A stretch of 64,000 nt of DNA from Luteimonas suaedae (GTDB taxonomy: Bacteria > Pseudomonadota > Gammaproteobacteria > Xanthomonadales > Xanthomonadaceae): assembly GCF_008312895.1 (NCBI RefSeq), contig NZ_VSSP01000008.1:1-64000 (forward strand). Reading direction: 5' to 3'. Made by a program: the position numbers and the translations under genes. The stretch's first letter is position 1. The number at the start of each line of letters is the position of its first letter. Below the pieces are notes generated by a model. The model was not told where the DNA came from and did not search any database. It saw only the letters and a program-made list of their open reading frames with translations. Shown piece after piece: positions 27,290-38,461 of the stretch.

Positions 27290-28051
27290 ATGGCACGATA
27301 CGAGTTGCTCAACAACGTGGCGCACAAGGAACTGCGCGTGGTCACGCGTTTCGGCCGCGAGTTCGGCGACCAGGTCGGCATGGTGCCTGCGTTCCCGACC
27401 GAGTACGCGGAACTGCAACGTGAATATCCCATCTTCTTCCGCAAGGAGCGGGAAGGCGGCGAATACCAGTCGGTGGCCATGCTCGGCTTCGACAAGCAGG
27501 AGAACCTGTTCCTGCAGGGAGATCACTGGAATGCGTCCTACCTGCCCGGCTATGTTGCCAGGGGACCGTTCCTGATCGGCTTCCAGGAGCAGTGGGACGA
27601 GGGCGAGCTGCACAAGAAGCCGGTGATCCATGTCGACCTCGACCATCCGCGAATCAGTTTCGAGGAGGGCGAGCCGGTATTCCTCCCGCAGGGCGGGCAC
27701 AGTCCCTACCTGCAGCACATCACCACCGTGCTGGGCGGTATCCACGACGGCGTCGAAGGCGGCAAGGCGATGTTCGCCGCGTTTGAGTCGATGGGCCTGA
27801 TCCAGCCGGTCAAGCTGGAGGTCAAGCTGGATGCCGAGCACGGCGTGGACCTGACCGGGTTGTACGGCATCGACCGCGAACGGCTGGCCGCGCTGGAGGC
27901 CGACAAACTGCTTGCCCTGCACCGCTGGGGCTTCCTTGAAGGCGCCTTTCTCGTGCTGGCCTCGATGCACAACATGCGCCGGCTGATCGCCGAAAAGCAG
28001 CGCCGCCTGCGCCTGCAGGCCGAATCCGGGCCGACGGTGAATGCGGGCTGA
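27290..28051 (+). CDS. SapC-family protein
   Basis: SapC-like protein of 253 residues. MARYELLNNVAHKELRV is the family's usual start, so ATG 27290 was chosen over longer upstream readings. Conserved features include FPTEYAELQREYPIFFRK and the C-terminal LDGIYG-like segment (DLTGLYGIDRERL). The family was named from an S-layer-related gene but its biochemical role is not settled. It occurs beside TonB receptors, cupin-like proteins and tryptophan-halogenase-like enzymes in many proteobacteria, as here. Confidence 0.88.
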   Translation: MARYELLNNVAHKELRVVTRFGREFGDQVGMVPAFPTEYAELQREYPIFFRKEREGGEYQSVAMLGFDKQENLFLQGDHWNASYLPGYVARGPFLIGFQEQWDEGELHKKPVIHVDLDHPRISFEEGEPVFLPQGGHSPYLQHITTVLGGIHDGVEGGKAMFAAFESMGLIQPVKLEVKLDAEHGVDLTGLYGIDRERLAALEADKLLALHRWGFLEGAFLVLASMHNMRRLIAEKQRRLRLQAESGPTVNAG

Positions 28052-28069
28052 GGCGGCCCGAGTAGTAGC

Positions 28070-29176
28070 ATGGGCGCCATGAGCATGGGTGTCACAAGCA
28101 CGGGTGTCACCAGCGCGGTCGTCACGGACAGTGGTGGTGCAAGCGCGGCCATCGGCGGCCGGGTCACGGCCCATGTCCGCGAACGCGAGGCCGGCGGGCC
28201 GGACGCGCTGCCACTCGACGAACTGCTGGCCGCAGGCGAGCCGGTGGTGTTGCGCGGACTGGCGCGCGACTGGAGCCTGGTGCGCGCGGGCCTGGAATCG
28301 CCGCGGGTGGCGATGGACCTGCTGCGCTCGCATTACAACGGCCGGCCGGTGCAGTACAACTGGGGCGAGCCGGAGACCGCCGGCCGGCCCTTCTATCGGC
28401 AAGACTTCACCCGGCTGAACTGCGAGGTCCGCCGCAACGGACTGGACCAGGTGCTGGACGAGCTGGCCTCGCTCCTGGACGAGCCGCGCCCGCCGACGTA
28501 CTACGTCGCCTCTCTGCCGGTGGACAGCGTGTTGCCGGGGCTGCGCCAGGCCAACGACCTGGATTTCGCCGCCCACGGCGTGGACGCGCCGCCGAGCATC
28601 TGGATCGGCAACCGGGTGACCGCGTCCTGCCACTACGACGCGCCGAACAACATCGCCTGCGTCGCCGTCGGCCGGCGCCGATTCACCCTGTTCCCGCCCA
28701 ACCAGATCGGCAACCTCTACCCCGGCCCGCTGGAACCCACGCCCGGTGGGCAGGCGGTCAGCGTGGTCGATTTCGCCGAGCCTGATTTCGAGCGCCACCC
28801 GCGCTTCCGCGAAGCGCTGGCGGCGGGGCAGGCGGCGCTGCTGGAGCCGGGCGATGCGATATTCATCCCCAGCATGTGGTGGCACCACGTGCAGGGACTG
28901 GACCCATTCACCGTGCTGGTCAACTACTGGTGGAGCAGCATGCCGGCGCACATCCCGACCCCGATGCACGCGCTCTATCACGCGCTGTGGACGATCCGCG
29001 ATCGCCCGGAGCGGGAGAAGCAGGCCTGGAAACAGGTGTTCGAACACTACATATTCGGCCCTGCAGACGCGGCGGGCGCGCACCTGCCGGAGCAAGCGCG
29101 TGGCGTGCTCGGGCCGGTCGACGAGACGATGGCGCGACAGCTGCGGGCGATGCTGATGGACAAGCTTAATCGGTGA
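28070..29176 (+). CDS. Cupin-like (JmjC/cupin_8) protein
   Basis: Probable Fe(II)/2-oxoglutarate oxygenase of 368 residues. A variable N-terminus with a small tandem (GVTSTGVTSAVV) precedes a cupin_8 domain. The metal ligands appear as HYD (CHYDAPNN) and a later His in MWWHHV. The C-terminal helical part (WTIRDRPEREKQAWKQVF) follows. Substrate unknown. It is a constant member of the SapC/TonB receptor/halogenase cluster. The TGA stop lies inside a palindromic repeat (29173 on). An alternative start is the ATG at 28079. Confidence 0.85.
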   Translation: MGAMSMGVTSTGVTSAVVTDSGGASAAIGGRVTAHVREREAGGPDALPLDELLAAGEPVVLRGLARDWSLVRAGLESPRVAMDLLRSHYNGRPVQYNWGEPETAGRPFYRQDFTRLNCEVRRNGLDQVLDELASLLDEPRPPTYYVASLPVDSVLPGLRQANDLDFAAHGVDAPPSIWIGNRVTASCHYDAPNNIACVAVGRRRFTLFPPNQIGNLYPGPLEPTPGGQAVSVVDFAEPDFERHPRFREALAAGQAALLEPGDAIFIPSMWWHHVQGLDPFTVLVNYWWSSMPAHIPTPMHALYHALWTIRDRPEREKQAWKQVFEHYIFGPADAAGAHLPEQARGVLGPVDETMARQLRAMLMDKLNR

Positions 29177-29262
29177 TTCGTGATTGGTGATTGGCGATTC
29201 GCAGAAGGCTACGGCCGTTTTTGCTCTTGCGAATCACCAATCACGAATCACCAATCACGTCA
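29173..29262. repeat. Interrupted palindrome, family B (GAATCAC heptamers), copy B1
   Basis: Tandem GATTGGT/GATTCGT heptamers (29174-29207) and their reverse complements (29229-29258) flank a 24-nt spacer. The cupin-like gene's stop codon is the TGA of the first heptamer. The halogenase gene starts 16 bp after it. Confidence 0.8.
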
Positions 29263-29277
29263 CTTAAGGGGAACAAC

Positions 29278-30873
29278 GTGAGCGAGAACAGGATACGCAA
29301 GGTCGTCATCGCCGGCGGCGGCACCGCGGGCTGGGTGGCCGCTTGTGCGCTCACCCACCAGTTCCGCGACCTGCTCGACATCACCCTGGTCGAATCCGAA
29401 CAGATCGGCACGGTCGGTGTGGGCGAGTCGACGATCCCGACGATACGCACCTTCCACCGCCTGCTGCAGATCGACGAGCGCGAGTTCCTCAGTTCGGTCG
29501 CCGGCAGCTTCAAGCTGTCCATCTCCTTCGAGAACTGGAAGCGTCCGGGCGACCGTTACTTCCATCCGTTCGGCACCACCGGGATGAACACCTGGTCGTG
29601 CGACTTTCACCAGTTCTGGCTGGACAGCCTGCGTCGCGGCATGAAGTCCGAACTGGGCGATTTCTGCCTGGAGACGGTCGCCTCGCGGGCCGATCGCTTC
29701 GCCCTGTTCGACCAGGCCGGTGCCGGCGCCCAGCAATGGTCCATGCGCTGGGTCAAGCCGGCCGCGCTGGAGCGCGCCGACGTCAGCTACGCCTACCATT
29801 TCGATGCGGCGTTGTACGCTGCGTTCCTGCGCCGCAAGTGCGAGGGCCGCGGCTTGACTCGCGTGGAGGGCAAGATCCGCGAGGTGCGCCAGGACCCGGG
29901 CAACGGCTATGTTCAGTCGCTGGTACTGGAGGACGGGCAGGTGGTCGAGGGCGACCTGTTTATCGACTGCACCGGTTTCCGCGGCCTGCTGATCGAACAG
30001 ACGCTCAAGACCGGCTACGAGGACTGGAACAACTGGTTGCCGTGCGACCGTGCGGTGGCCATGCAGATCGAATCGGTCGAGCCGCCGGTGCCCTACACCC
30101 GCGCGATTGCCCACGAGGCGGGCTGGCGCTGGCACATCGCCCTGCAGCACCGGGTCGGCTGCGGCTGGGTGTTCTCCAGCGCGCACATGTCCGACGACGA
30201 GGCCGCGGCGAAGCTGGCGGCCGCCAACGGCAATGTGCCGGTGGTGCGCGAGCCGTGGGTCGTGCCGTTCCGCACCGGCCGCCGGCGCAAGGTCTGGAAC
30301 AAGAACGTGGTCTCGTTGGGCCTGGCCAGCAGCTTCATCGAGCCGCTGGAGTCGACCAGCATCCACCTGACTCTCAGCGCGGTGACCCGACTGGTGCAGA
30401 TGTTCCCGCACGCCGGCATCGACGAATCGATGGTGGACCGCTACAACGACGTCAGCCGCGCGGAACTGGAGCACGTGCGCGACTTCGTCATCATGCATTA
30501 CCACCTCAATCAGCGCGACGAACCGCTGTGGCGCGAATGCCGCGAGATGCGCCTGCCCGACGAGTTGGCGCGGCGCATCCAGGTGTTCCGCGACAGCGCC
30601 TACGCCTGGCAGGGCGAGGATGAGCTGTTCCGGCTGGATTCGTGGACCCACGTGATGCTGGGGCAGGGCGTGGTGCCGCGCGACCACCATCCGCTGACGC
30701 GGGGGCTGGGCGATGCGGATCTGACGCGGCTGTTCGATGCCGTGCGCCAGCCGATCAACCGGGCGGTGGAGGCGATGCCGTCCCACGGGGAGTTCATCGA
30801 GCGCTACTGCCCGGCCGATCCGTCGGTATGGAGCCTGCGCCGCGCACCGATGCCGGCGCTGGCCGGCGCCTGA
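29278..30873 (+). CDS. Tryptophan 7-halogenase-like flavoprotein
   Basis: Flavin-dependent halogenase family, 531 residues. FAD motif GGGTAG (13-18), a Lys at position 79 in SFKLSI matching the catalytic Lys of PrnA, the family signature WRWHI (283-287), and FIEPLESTSIH with E355 and S360. GTG 29278 has ribosome site AAGGGG. All key residues of an active enzyme are visible, but no flavin reductase or biosynthetic genes are nearby. Cluster members of this type are not known to make free halotryptophan, so the real substrate may be a peptide, protein or glycan-linked aromatic. Confidence 0.9.
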   Translation: MSENRIRKVVIAGGGTAGWVAACALTHQFRDLLDITLVESEQIGTVGVGESTIPTIRTFHRLLQIDEREFLSSVAGSFKLSISFENWKRPGDRYFHPFGTTGMNTWSCDFHQFWLDSLRRGMKSELGDFCLETVASRADRFALFDQAGAGAQQWSMRWVKPAALERADVSYAYHFDAALYAAFLRRKCEGRGLTRVEGKIREVRQDPGNGYVQSLVLEDGQVVEGDLFIDCTGFRGLLIEQTLKTGYEDWNNWLPCDRAVAMQIESVEPPVPYTRAIAHEAGWRWHIALQHRVGCGWVFSSAHMSDDEAAAKLAAANGNVPVVREPWVVPFRTGRRRKVWNKNVVSLGLASSFIEPLESTSIHLTLSAVTRLVQMFPHAGIDESMVDRYNDVSRAELEHVRDFVIMHYHLNQRDEPLWRECREMRLPDELARRIQVFRDSAYAWQGEDELFRLDSWTHVMLGQGVVPRDHHPLTRGLGDADLTRLFDAVRQPINRAVEAMPSHGEFIERYCPADPSVWSLRRAPMPALAGA

Positions 30874-30889
30874 GCGGACCGCGCGCAGC

Positions 30890-31585
30890 ATGATCCTGGA
30901 ATCGCATCCGGACCTGCGCGTCGAGCGGCGCGCGATCGGAGCCGAGCAGGCCCCGCTGCTGATCATCGACAATGTCGTCGCCGACCCGCAGCGGCTGGTG
31001 CGCAAGGCCGCCGGCCGCCATTACACCGGCCAGCACAGCATGTTTCCCGGCATCCGCGCCCGTGCGCCGCTGTCGTACGAGGCCTTCCTGCAGGAGATGT
31101 TGACGCCGCTGCTGCCGGAGTTCGGGCTGGCACCGGGCAGGTTCGTGTTCCCGATGGCGCACTACTCGCTGGTGACCCTGCCGCCGCAACAGCTGGCGTT
31201 CCTGCAGCGGATCCCGCACATCGATTCGGTATCGGGCAACGGCCTGGCGACGGTGCACTACCTGTTCCACGGCGACTGGGGCGGCACCGCCTTCTATCGC
31301 CACCGTCAAACCGGGTTCGAGTACGTCGATGCGGAGCGTCGCGAGGCGTACTTCCGCTGCCTGGAGGGCGAAAGCCGCAGCAACGACGCCCCATCCGCCG
31401 GCTACATCGCCGGCGACACCGCCCTGTTCGAGCAGATCGAGCGGGTGGAAGGCGTGTTCAACCGGATGGTGGTCTACCGGCGCAATTCGCTGCATTCGGG
31501 CAACATCGACGACGGCCGCGTACCGCCGGCCGACCCGTTGGCCGGGCGGCTGTCGATCAATACCTTTATCGACGTGGTGCCGTGA
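30890..31585 (+). CDS. DUF6445-like protein
   Basis: A 231-residue protein that fits the DUF6445 family regularly found after the halogenase gene in these receptor clusters. It has prolyl-hydroxylase-like features (VHYLFHGDWGGTAFYRHR with an H..D-like spacing and a later RRNSLHSGN), so it could be another Fe(II)/2-oxoglutarate enzyme. The start 17 bp after the halogenase indicates one operon. Function unknown. Confidence 0.7.
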   Translation: MILESHPDLRVERRAIGAEQAPLLIIDNVVADPQRLVRKAAGRHYTGQHSMFPGIRARAPLSYEAFLQEMLTPLLPEFGLAPGRFVFPMAHYSLVTLPPQQLAFLQRIPHIDSVSGNGLATVHYLFHGDWGGTAFYRHRQTGFEYVDAERREAYFRCLEGESRSNDAPSAGYIAGDTALFEQIERVEGVFNRMVVYRRNSLHSGNIDDGRVPPADPLAGRLSINTFIDVVP

Positions 31586-31618
31586 CAACCGGTCGAGGCA
31601 ATGCACACGAGGCGATTT

Positions 31619-31830
31619 CGTAGGAGCGCGCCATGCGCGCGATGCCGGCATGGCCGGACGTGCACGGAATCGCCGCCGATCCGATCGGAGCCTCCCGCGG
31701 CATCGCGGCCATGGGCCGCTCCTACGGGGGCGGGCGTTCCGTAGGAGCGCGCCGTGCGCGATGCCGGCGTAGTTGGACGCACCCGGAATCGCCTTCGATC
31801 CCGCCGGAGCCTCCCGCGATTCTTTGTCGC
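31619..31830. repeat. REP-like palindrome, family D, copy D1 plus decayed half copy
   Basis: 31619-31726 starts GTAGGAGCGCGCCATGCGCG and ends with its reverse complement (CGCTCCTACG), with CCTCCCGCGGCATCGCGG in the right arm. A second, degraded copy starts at 31741. With the unmatched flanks it fills the 298-bp gap between the DUF6445-like gene and pyrF (convergent). It resembles REP/BIME elements. Confidence 0.8.
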
Positions 31831-31883
31831 CGCCATCGGGCACCTGGGGATGCGGCGGTTGGTGCGAAGAGGCGGTGAGCGCG

Positions 31884-32711
31884 TCAGCGGTAGCGGTTGA
31901 TCGTCTCGCGCAGCTCGCCGGCCGCGGCGGCGGCCGCTTCGGCATAGTCGCCACCGCTGGATGCATACAGCACTGCGCGCGAGCTGCTGACGATCAGGCC
32001 GGTGCCGTCGGCGGTCTTCGCATTGCGTACCACCGCCTCGACGTCGCCGCCCTGCGCGCCGACGCCCGGCACCAGCAACGGCAGATCGCCGACGATCGCA
32101 CGCACCTCGCGCAACTGCTCCGGCCAGGTCGCGCCGACCACCAAGGCGCAGTTGCCGTTGCCGTTCCACTCGCGCGCGATCGTTTCGGCGACGTGCTGGT
32201 ACAGCGGGCGATCGGTGCGGCCGCCAGCGGAAACGACGAGGTCCTGCAGGTCGCCGGCGCCCGGGTTCGAGGTCCGGCACAGGATCACAACGCCCTTGTC
32301 GGCGCGATCCAGGAACGGCTGCAGCGAGTCGCGACCAAGGTACGGGTTGGCGGTGACCGCGTCGGCGCGGTAGCGGTCGAAGGCCTCGGCGGCGTAGTGC
32401 TGTGCGGTGCTGCCGATGTCGCCGCGCTTGGCATCGAGGATCACCGGGATGCCGGGATGCGCGGCATGGATGTGCGCGATCAGGCGGGCGAGGGCGTCTT
32501 CGGCGCCGAGGGCGGCGAAGTGAGCGATCTGTGGCTTGAAGGCGCAGGTGTGTTCGGCGGTGGCATCGGCGATGTCGCGGCAGAAGTTGAACACCGCGTC
32601 CGGGTCGTTGGCGAACTTCGACGGGAAGCGTGATGGCTCGGGGTCGAGGCCGACGCAGACGAGGGAGTTGGCGTGTTGCCAGCGGGTCTTCAGGGCGCTG
32701 ATGAAGTTCAT
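31884..32711 (-). CDS. pyrF: Orotidine 5'-phosphate decarboxylase
   Basis: Cytoplasmic enzyme converting OMP to UMP, the last step of pyrimidine synthesis. 275 residues, the long (type 2) form. The catalytic DxKxxD array is visible as D93, K95, D98 in LDAKRGDIGSTA, with the phosphate-loop VPGVGAQGGD and a C-terminal SSSRAVLYAS. The start MNFISALKTRW is typical. It is transcribed alone, away from its upstream repeats. Confidence 0.95.
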   Translation of the reverse strand: MNFISALKTRWQHANSLVCVGLDPEPSRFPSKFANDPDAVFNFCRDIADATAEHTCAFKPQIAHFAALGAEDALARLIAHIHAAHPGIPVILDAKRGDIGSTAQHYAAEAFDRYRADAVTANPYLGRDSLQPFLDRADKGVVILCRTSNPGAGDLQDLVVSAGGRTDRPLYQHVAETIAREWNGNGNCALVVGATWPEQLREVRAIVGDLPLLVPGVGAQGGDVEAVVRNAKTADGTGLIVSSSRAVLYASSGGDYAEAAAAAAGELRETINRYR

Positions 32712-32734
32712 GAGGATCACATCTCCCCTCGGCT

Positions 32735-32758
32735 CGTCATCCCCGCGAAGGCGGGAGG
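32735..32758. repeat. Short palindrome, family F (CGTCATCCC type), copy F1
   Basis: CGTCATCCCCGCGAAGGCGG folds as a small hairpin (CCCGC/GCGGG). It belongs to a GTCATCCC-type repeat common in many proteobacteria. It lies in the 5' region of pyrF. Confidence 0.6.
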
Positions 32759-32843
32759 TGCTTTTCAACAGCCCGAAGGGCTGGTCATCCAAGGACGTTG
32801 ACTCTACAGGCAACATCTAAAGTCAAAATCAAGATCCAAGTCC

Positions 32844-32940
32844 CTGGATCCCGGCCAAGAGCATGCCGGGATGACGATTTGGCAAAGCCATGGCCGTTTT
32901 GCGGCCATGGGCCTGGATCCCGGCCTTCGCCGGGATGACG
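32844..32940. repeat. Paired family F palindromes between pyrF and ettA
   Basis: Two copies (32844-32876 and 32912-32940), each CCTGGATCCCGGCC then a loop then CCGGGATGACG, are each followed by a TTGGCAAAGCC/CTGGCAAAGCC tag. The second has a TTCG-containing loop and could act as a terminator for ettA on the minus strand, although there is no clear U-run. Confidence 0.65.
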
Positions 32941-32979
32941 GACTGGCAAAGCCGCGCGCTGCGCGCGCGGGCCAGTCCG

Positions 32980-34644
<1,665 letters not shown>

Positions 34645-35468
34645 GGAGGCTCCGGTGCAACGAAGTCCACCGCGCGGCATCGGCACGCGGGGCGGGTGGG
34701 GTACGGGGATACCGGCGATTATACCGGGCCCGCCGCGGCCAGGCTGCCCCTGCGCGCGAATGTCGCGGTGCGCGCTGGCTGGAATTCAGCCTTCTTGCGC
34801 GCGTCGGAAAGCGAAAAGCCGGGTCACGGGGGCGGGCCGCGGGATCCGCGCCAAGTCGCTCCCCGATACTCGCTTGGTTGGCACGAATCCCGCGGCCCGC
34901 TCCCCACCTCGCCGCGAACTGGTGGAAAAGCAGGGCGCGGTGGTCCGCCAATGCTGTTGCTGTTGCCGTTGCGACCGGTAGCGGTGAACTTCGACCATCG
35001 GGCGGGGTGGCGCCGCAACCAAGCGAGTATCGGGGAGCGACTTGCGGGGCCACCCCGCCCGATGGCCCGCCGCTGGCTGGAATTCAGCCTTTGTGCCGCG
35101 TAGAAAGCGACGAGCCGGTGTCGCGGGGCGGGCCGCGGGATCCACGCCAAGTCGCTCCCCGATACTCGCTTGGTTGGCGCGCATCCCGCGGCCCGCTCCC
35201 GAGTTCGCCGCGAGCTGGCGGAAAAGCAGGGCCGGTGCGTCCGCCAATGCTGTTGCTGTTGCCGTTGCAGCCAGCAGCGGTGAAGTTCGACCATCGGGTG
35301 GGGTGGCGCCGCAACCAAGCGAGTATCGGGGAGCGACTTGCGGGGCCACCCCGCCCGATGGCCCGCCGCGGCCGGTCACGGGAGGCTGGGCTTCCCCACA
35401 ATCGCCCAAGCCCGCCCGCAGCGTGGCGGACGGTACAATCGGCGCCTGCCGAACCCCCTGGAGCCGGA
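34645..35468. other. Divergent ettA-glyA intergenic region, largely tandem repeats
   Basis: The 824-bp gap has no recognised gene. Its bulk is a 297-bp direct duplication carrying inverted 29-mers (listed next). The last 100 bp must contain the glyA promoter and ribosome site (CTGGAGCC). Reading frames that cross it are repeat-derived and lack family support. Confidence 0.6.
34774..35371. repeat. 297-bp tandem duplication with four 29-bp inverted arms
   Basis: Two units start with GCTGGCTGGAATTCAGCC at 34774 and 35072. Each unit has a 29-bp arm (34852-34880; 35148-35176) and its exact reverse complement (35016-35044; 35312-35340), with about 135 bp between arms. The spacer contains CAATGCTGTTGCTGTTGCCG in both units. 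The arms are perfectly conserved while spacers differ at many bases, suggesting selection or recent correction of the arms. Confidence 0.9.
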
Positions 35469-36737
35469 ATGTTCCCGCGTGATGCCCGCATCGAAGGTTA
35501 CGACCCTGAACTGGCCGCGGCGATCGCCGACGAGCGCCGTCGCCAGGAGGATCATGTCGAGTTGATCGCCTCGGAGAACTACGCCAGCCCGCGCGTGCTC
35601 GAGGCCCAGGGCAGCGTGCTGACCAACAAGTACGCCGAAGGCTATCCGCGCAAGCGCTATTACGGCGGCTGCGAGTACGTCGACGTCGCCGAGCAGCTGG
35701 CGATCGACCGGGTCAAGCAACTGTTCGGTGCCGACTACGCCAACGTGCAGCCGCATTCGGGCTCGCAGGCCAACCAGGCCGTGTACTTCGCCCTGCTCAA
35801 GCCGGGCGACACCATACTCGGCATGTCGCTGGCCCACGGCGGCCATCTCACCCACGGCGCCAAGGTCAACGCCTCGGGCAAGCTGTTCAACGCGGTCCAG
35901 TACGGCGTGAACGACGAAGGCCTGATCGACTACGACGAAGTCGAGCGCCTCGCCGTCGAGCATCGGCCGAAGATGGTGGTCGCCGGGTTCAGCGCCTACT
36001 CGCAGGTGGTCGACTGGGCGCGCTTCCGCGCCATCGCCGACAAGATCGACGCGATCCTGTTCGTCGACATGGCGCACGTGGCGGGGCTGATCGCCGCCGG
36101 CGTCTACCCGAGCCCGCTGCCGCACGCGCACGTGGTCACCTCGACCACCCACAAGACCCTGCGCGGCCCGCGCGGCGGCATCATCGTCGCCAGCGGCGCC
36201 GGCGAGGAGATCGAGAAGAAGCTGCAGTCGATCGTCTTCCCCGGCATCCAGGGCGGCCCGCTGATGCACGTCATCGCCGCCAAGGCGGTCGCGTTCAAGG
36301 AAGCGCTGGAACCGGAATTCAAGACCTACCAGCAGCAGGTGGTGAAGAACGCCCAGGCGATGGCGGAGACGATCGTCGCGCGCGGCTACAAGATCGTGTC
36401 CGGCGGTACCCGTAATCACCTGATGCTGGTCGACATGATCGGCAAGGGCATCACCGGCAAGGCCGCGGAAGCGGCGCTCGGCAAGGCGCACATCACCGTC
36501 AACAAGAACGCCGTGCCGAACGACCCGCAGAAGCCCTTCGTCACCTCCGGCCTGCGCATCGGTACCCCCGCGGTGACCACGCGCGGCTACGGCGAGCGCG
36601 ATTGCATCGACCTAGCCGGCTGGATGTGCGACGTACTCGACGCCCCCGAAGACGAAGCCGTGATCGCCGCCGTCCGCGAAAAAGTCACCGCCCAGTGCCG
36701 CGAGTATCCCGTCTACGAGCAAGGAGTGAGTGGATAG
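35469..36737 (+). CDS. glyA: Serine hydroxymethyltransferase
   Basis: PLP enzyme interconverting serine and glycine with tetrahydrofolate, the main source of one-carbon units. 422 residues. The PLP lysine is K229 in [17 protein letters not shown]-type folate motif (ASENYAS, 35-41) and [13 protein letters not shown] are present. The usual end ...REYPVY is followed by about five residues read from a palindromic repeat that supplies the TAG stop. nrdR follows in the same direction. Confidence 0.97.
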   Translation: MFPRDARIEGYDPELAAAIADERRRQEDHVELIASENYASPRVLEAQGSVLTNKYAEGYPRKRYYGGCEYVDVAEQLAIDRVKQLFGADYANVQPHSGSQANQAVYFALLKPGDTILGMSLAHGGHLTHGAKVNASGKLFNAVQYGVNDEGLIDYDEVERLAVEHRPKMVVAGFSAYSQVVDWARFRAIADKIDAILFVDMAHVAGLIAAGVYPSPLPHAHVVTSTTHKTLRGPRGGIIVASGAGEEIEKKLQSIVFPGIQGGPLMHVIAAKAVAFKEALEPEFKTYQQQVVKNAQAMAETIVARGYKIVSGGTRNHLMLVDMIGKGITGKAAEAALGKAHITVNKNAVPNDPQKPFVTSGLRIGTPAVTTRGYGERDCIDLAGWMCDVLDAPEDEAVIAAVREKVTAQCREYPVYEQGVSG

Positions 36738-36795
36738 AAGTGAGAAACGAGGAAGAGCCGCTCCACTCGTTCCTCACTCCTCACCACTATTTCCT
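36722..36795. repeat. Interrupted palindrome, family C (GAGTGAG type), copy C1
   Basis: GGAGTGAGTGGATAGAAGTG and onward (36723-36752) is mirrored by reverse complements (36761-36790). It supplies the glyA stop codon and ends just before nrdR. The same family occurs at the nusB stop (43008 on). Confidence 0.8.
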
Positions 36796-36800
36796 GCTTT

Positions 36801-37334
36801 ATGCATTGTCCTTTCTGCCAGCACGTAGACACCCGCGTCATCGACTCGCGCGTTTCCGAGGACGGTGCGACGATCCGTCGCCGGCGCGAGTGCGAGGCCT
36901 GTGGTGAGCGGTTCTCCACCCTCGAGACGATCGAGCTCAAGCTGCCGGTGATCATCAAGGGCGACGGCCGTCGCGAATCTTTCGACGCGCGCAAGCTGCG
37001 CCTGGGCTTCGACCGCGCGCTGCACAAGCGGCCGGTGTCGGAGGAGCAGATCGAGGCGGCGGTGCGCGCGGTGGTGCACCAGCTGCGCATGACCACCGAG
37101 CGCGAGATCTCCTCGCGGTGGGTGGGCGAGTTCGTCATCGCCGAGCTACGCAAGCTCGACCACGTCGGCTTCGTGCGCTTCGCCTCGGTGTACCGCTCGT
37201 TCGAGGACGTCGCCGACTTCCGCGAGGAACTCGACCGGCTCGAGCGCGACCTGCCCGGCGAAGGCCAGCTGCCGCTGCTGACAGGCGACGTGGTGCCGTT
37301 CGACAAGGGCACCGGCAAGGGCCGCAAGCGATGA
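36801..37334 (+). CDS. nrdR: Transcriptional repressor NrdR
   Basis: ATP/dATP-sensing zinc repressor of ribonucleotide reductase genes. 177 residues: zinc ribbon with C3, C6, C31, C34, then the ATP-cone (about 49-139), with the usual [15 protein letters not shown] and [13 protein letters not shown] segments. Its position before ribD and after glyA is the common order in gammaproteobacteria. The stop overlaps the ribD start (ATGATGA). Confidence 0.96.
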   Translation: MHCPFCQHVDTRVIDSRVSEDGATIRRRRECEACGERFSTLETIELKLPVIIKGDGRRESFDARKLRLGFDRALHKRPVSEEQIEAAVRAVVHQLRMTTEREISSRWVGEFVIAELRKLDHVGFVRFASVYRSFEDVADFREELDRLERDLPGEGQLPLLTGDVVPFDKGTGKGRKR

Positions 37335-38461
37335 TGAGCGGCGACACGAATCACGAATCACGAATCACGAATCACGGCTTTTCAGCCACCGACCACGCCA
37401 TGATGGCCCGCGCGCTGCGGCTGGCCGAGCGCGGCGCCTGGACGACCAAGCCCAATCCGATGGTCGGTTGCGTGCTGGCGCGTGGCGACGAGGTCGTCGG
37501 CGAAGGCTGGCACCAGCGCAAGGGCGGACCGCACGCGGAGGTGCTGGCGCTGCAAGCGGCGGGCGAGCGCGCGCACGGCGCCACCGCCTACGTCACCTTG
37601 GAGCCGTGCGCGCATACCGGCAGCACCGGACCCTGCGCCGATGCATTGGTCGCCGCAGGCGTGGCGCGGGTGGTGGCCGCGATGCGCGATCCGTTTCCGC
37701 AGGTCGACGGCAAGGGTTTCGAACGGCTGCGTGCCGCCGGAATCGACGCCGTCTCGGGGCTGATGGAGGAGCAGGCGCGCGCGCTCAACTGCGGATTCCT
37801 GTCGCGGATCGAGCGCGGCCGGCCGTGGCTGCGGGTGAAGCTGGCGATGAGCCTGGACGGCCGCACCGCGTTGGCCAATGGCGATTCGCAATGGATCACC
37901 GGCGAGGGCGCCCGCGCCGACGTGCACCGCTGGCGCGCGCGCAGCGGCGCGATCCTGTCCGGCGCCGGGACCATCCTCGCCGACGATCCGCGGTTGACCG
38001 TGCGCCTGCCCGATGGCGCGGAGTTCGTGCCGCCGCTGCGCGTGGTGCTGGATCCGGGCCTGGCCACCGTCGCCCGCGGCCGCGTACGCGAAGGCGATGC
38101 GCCGACCCTGTACCTGCACGCGCCCAACGTGAAGCCGCCGCGCGAACTCGACGCGGCGCGTGCGGCGGTCGTCACCCGCGACGGCAATCTCGACCTGGAG
38201 GCAGTGCTGAAGCTGCTGGCCGAGCGCGAGATCAACGAGGTCCACGTCGAGACCGGCGCGACCCTGGCCGGCGCGTTCCTGTCCGCGGGCCTGGTGGACG
38301 AGCTGCTGCTGTACGTCGCCCCGGTGCTGCTCGGCGATCGCGCGCGGCCGCTGTTCGCGGGACTGCGCATTGAAGAAATGGCGCAGCGGTTCCAGCTGCG
38401 CGTGATCGAGACGCGCGTGGTCGGCGACGATCTGCGGCTGCTGCTGCGGCCCGCCTCGTAG
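37331..38461 (+). CDS. ribD: Bifunctional riboflavin deaminase/reductase RibD
   Basis: Second and third steps of riboflavin synthesis: deaminates then reduces the pyrimidine intermediate. 376 residues. Deaminase zinc site H68-A-E70 (GPHAE), C93 and C102 ([14 protein letters not shown]); reductase domain about 160-370 ([34 protein letters not shown]). The start overlaps nrdR. Residues 1-16 are encoded by GAATCAC heptamers, so the native start may be the ATG at 37400 (MMARALRLA). The TAG stop lies at the edge of another repeat (38458 on). Confidence 0.95.
   Translation: MMSGDTNHESRITNHGFSATDHAMMARALRLAERGAWTTKPNPMVGCVLARGDEVVGEGWHQRKGGPHAEVLALQAAGERAHGATAYVTLEPCAHTGSTGPCADALVAAGVARVVAAMRDPFPQVDGKGFERLRAAGIDAVSGLMEEQARALNCGFLSRIERGRPWLRVKLAMSLDGRTALANGDSQWITGEGARADVHRWRARSGAILSGAGTILADDPRLTVRLPDGAEFVPPLRVVLDPGLATVARGRVREGDAPTLYLHAPNVKPPRELDAARAAVVTRDGNLDLEAVLKLLAEREINEVHVETGATLAGAFLSAGLVDELLLYVAPVLLGDRARPLFAGLRIEEMAQRFQLRVIETRVVGDDLRLLLRPAS
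37346..37378. repeat. Family B heptamer array (single arm), copy B2, in ribD 5' end
   Basis: Four tandem CGAATCA/CGAATCAC units (37347-37376) are read in frame as the start of RibD. No opposite arm is obvious nearby. Confidence 0.75.

Noticed and set aside
24771-27296. Long minus-strand frame opposite the TonB receptor
   Set aside because: Composition-driven antisense frame without domain features. The receptor frame is clearly the real one.
34878-35468. Upstream in-frame extension of GlyA through the tandem repeats
   Set aside because: The extension is repeat-encoded. GlyA homologues start at [10 protein letters not shown], which has a ribosome site.
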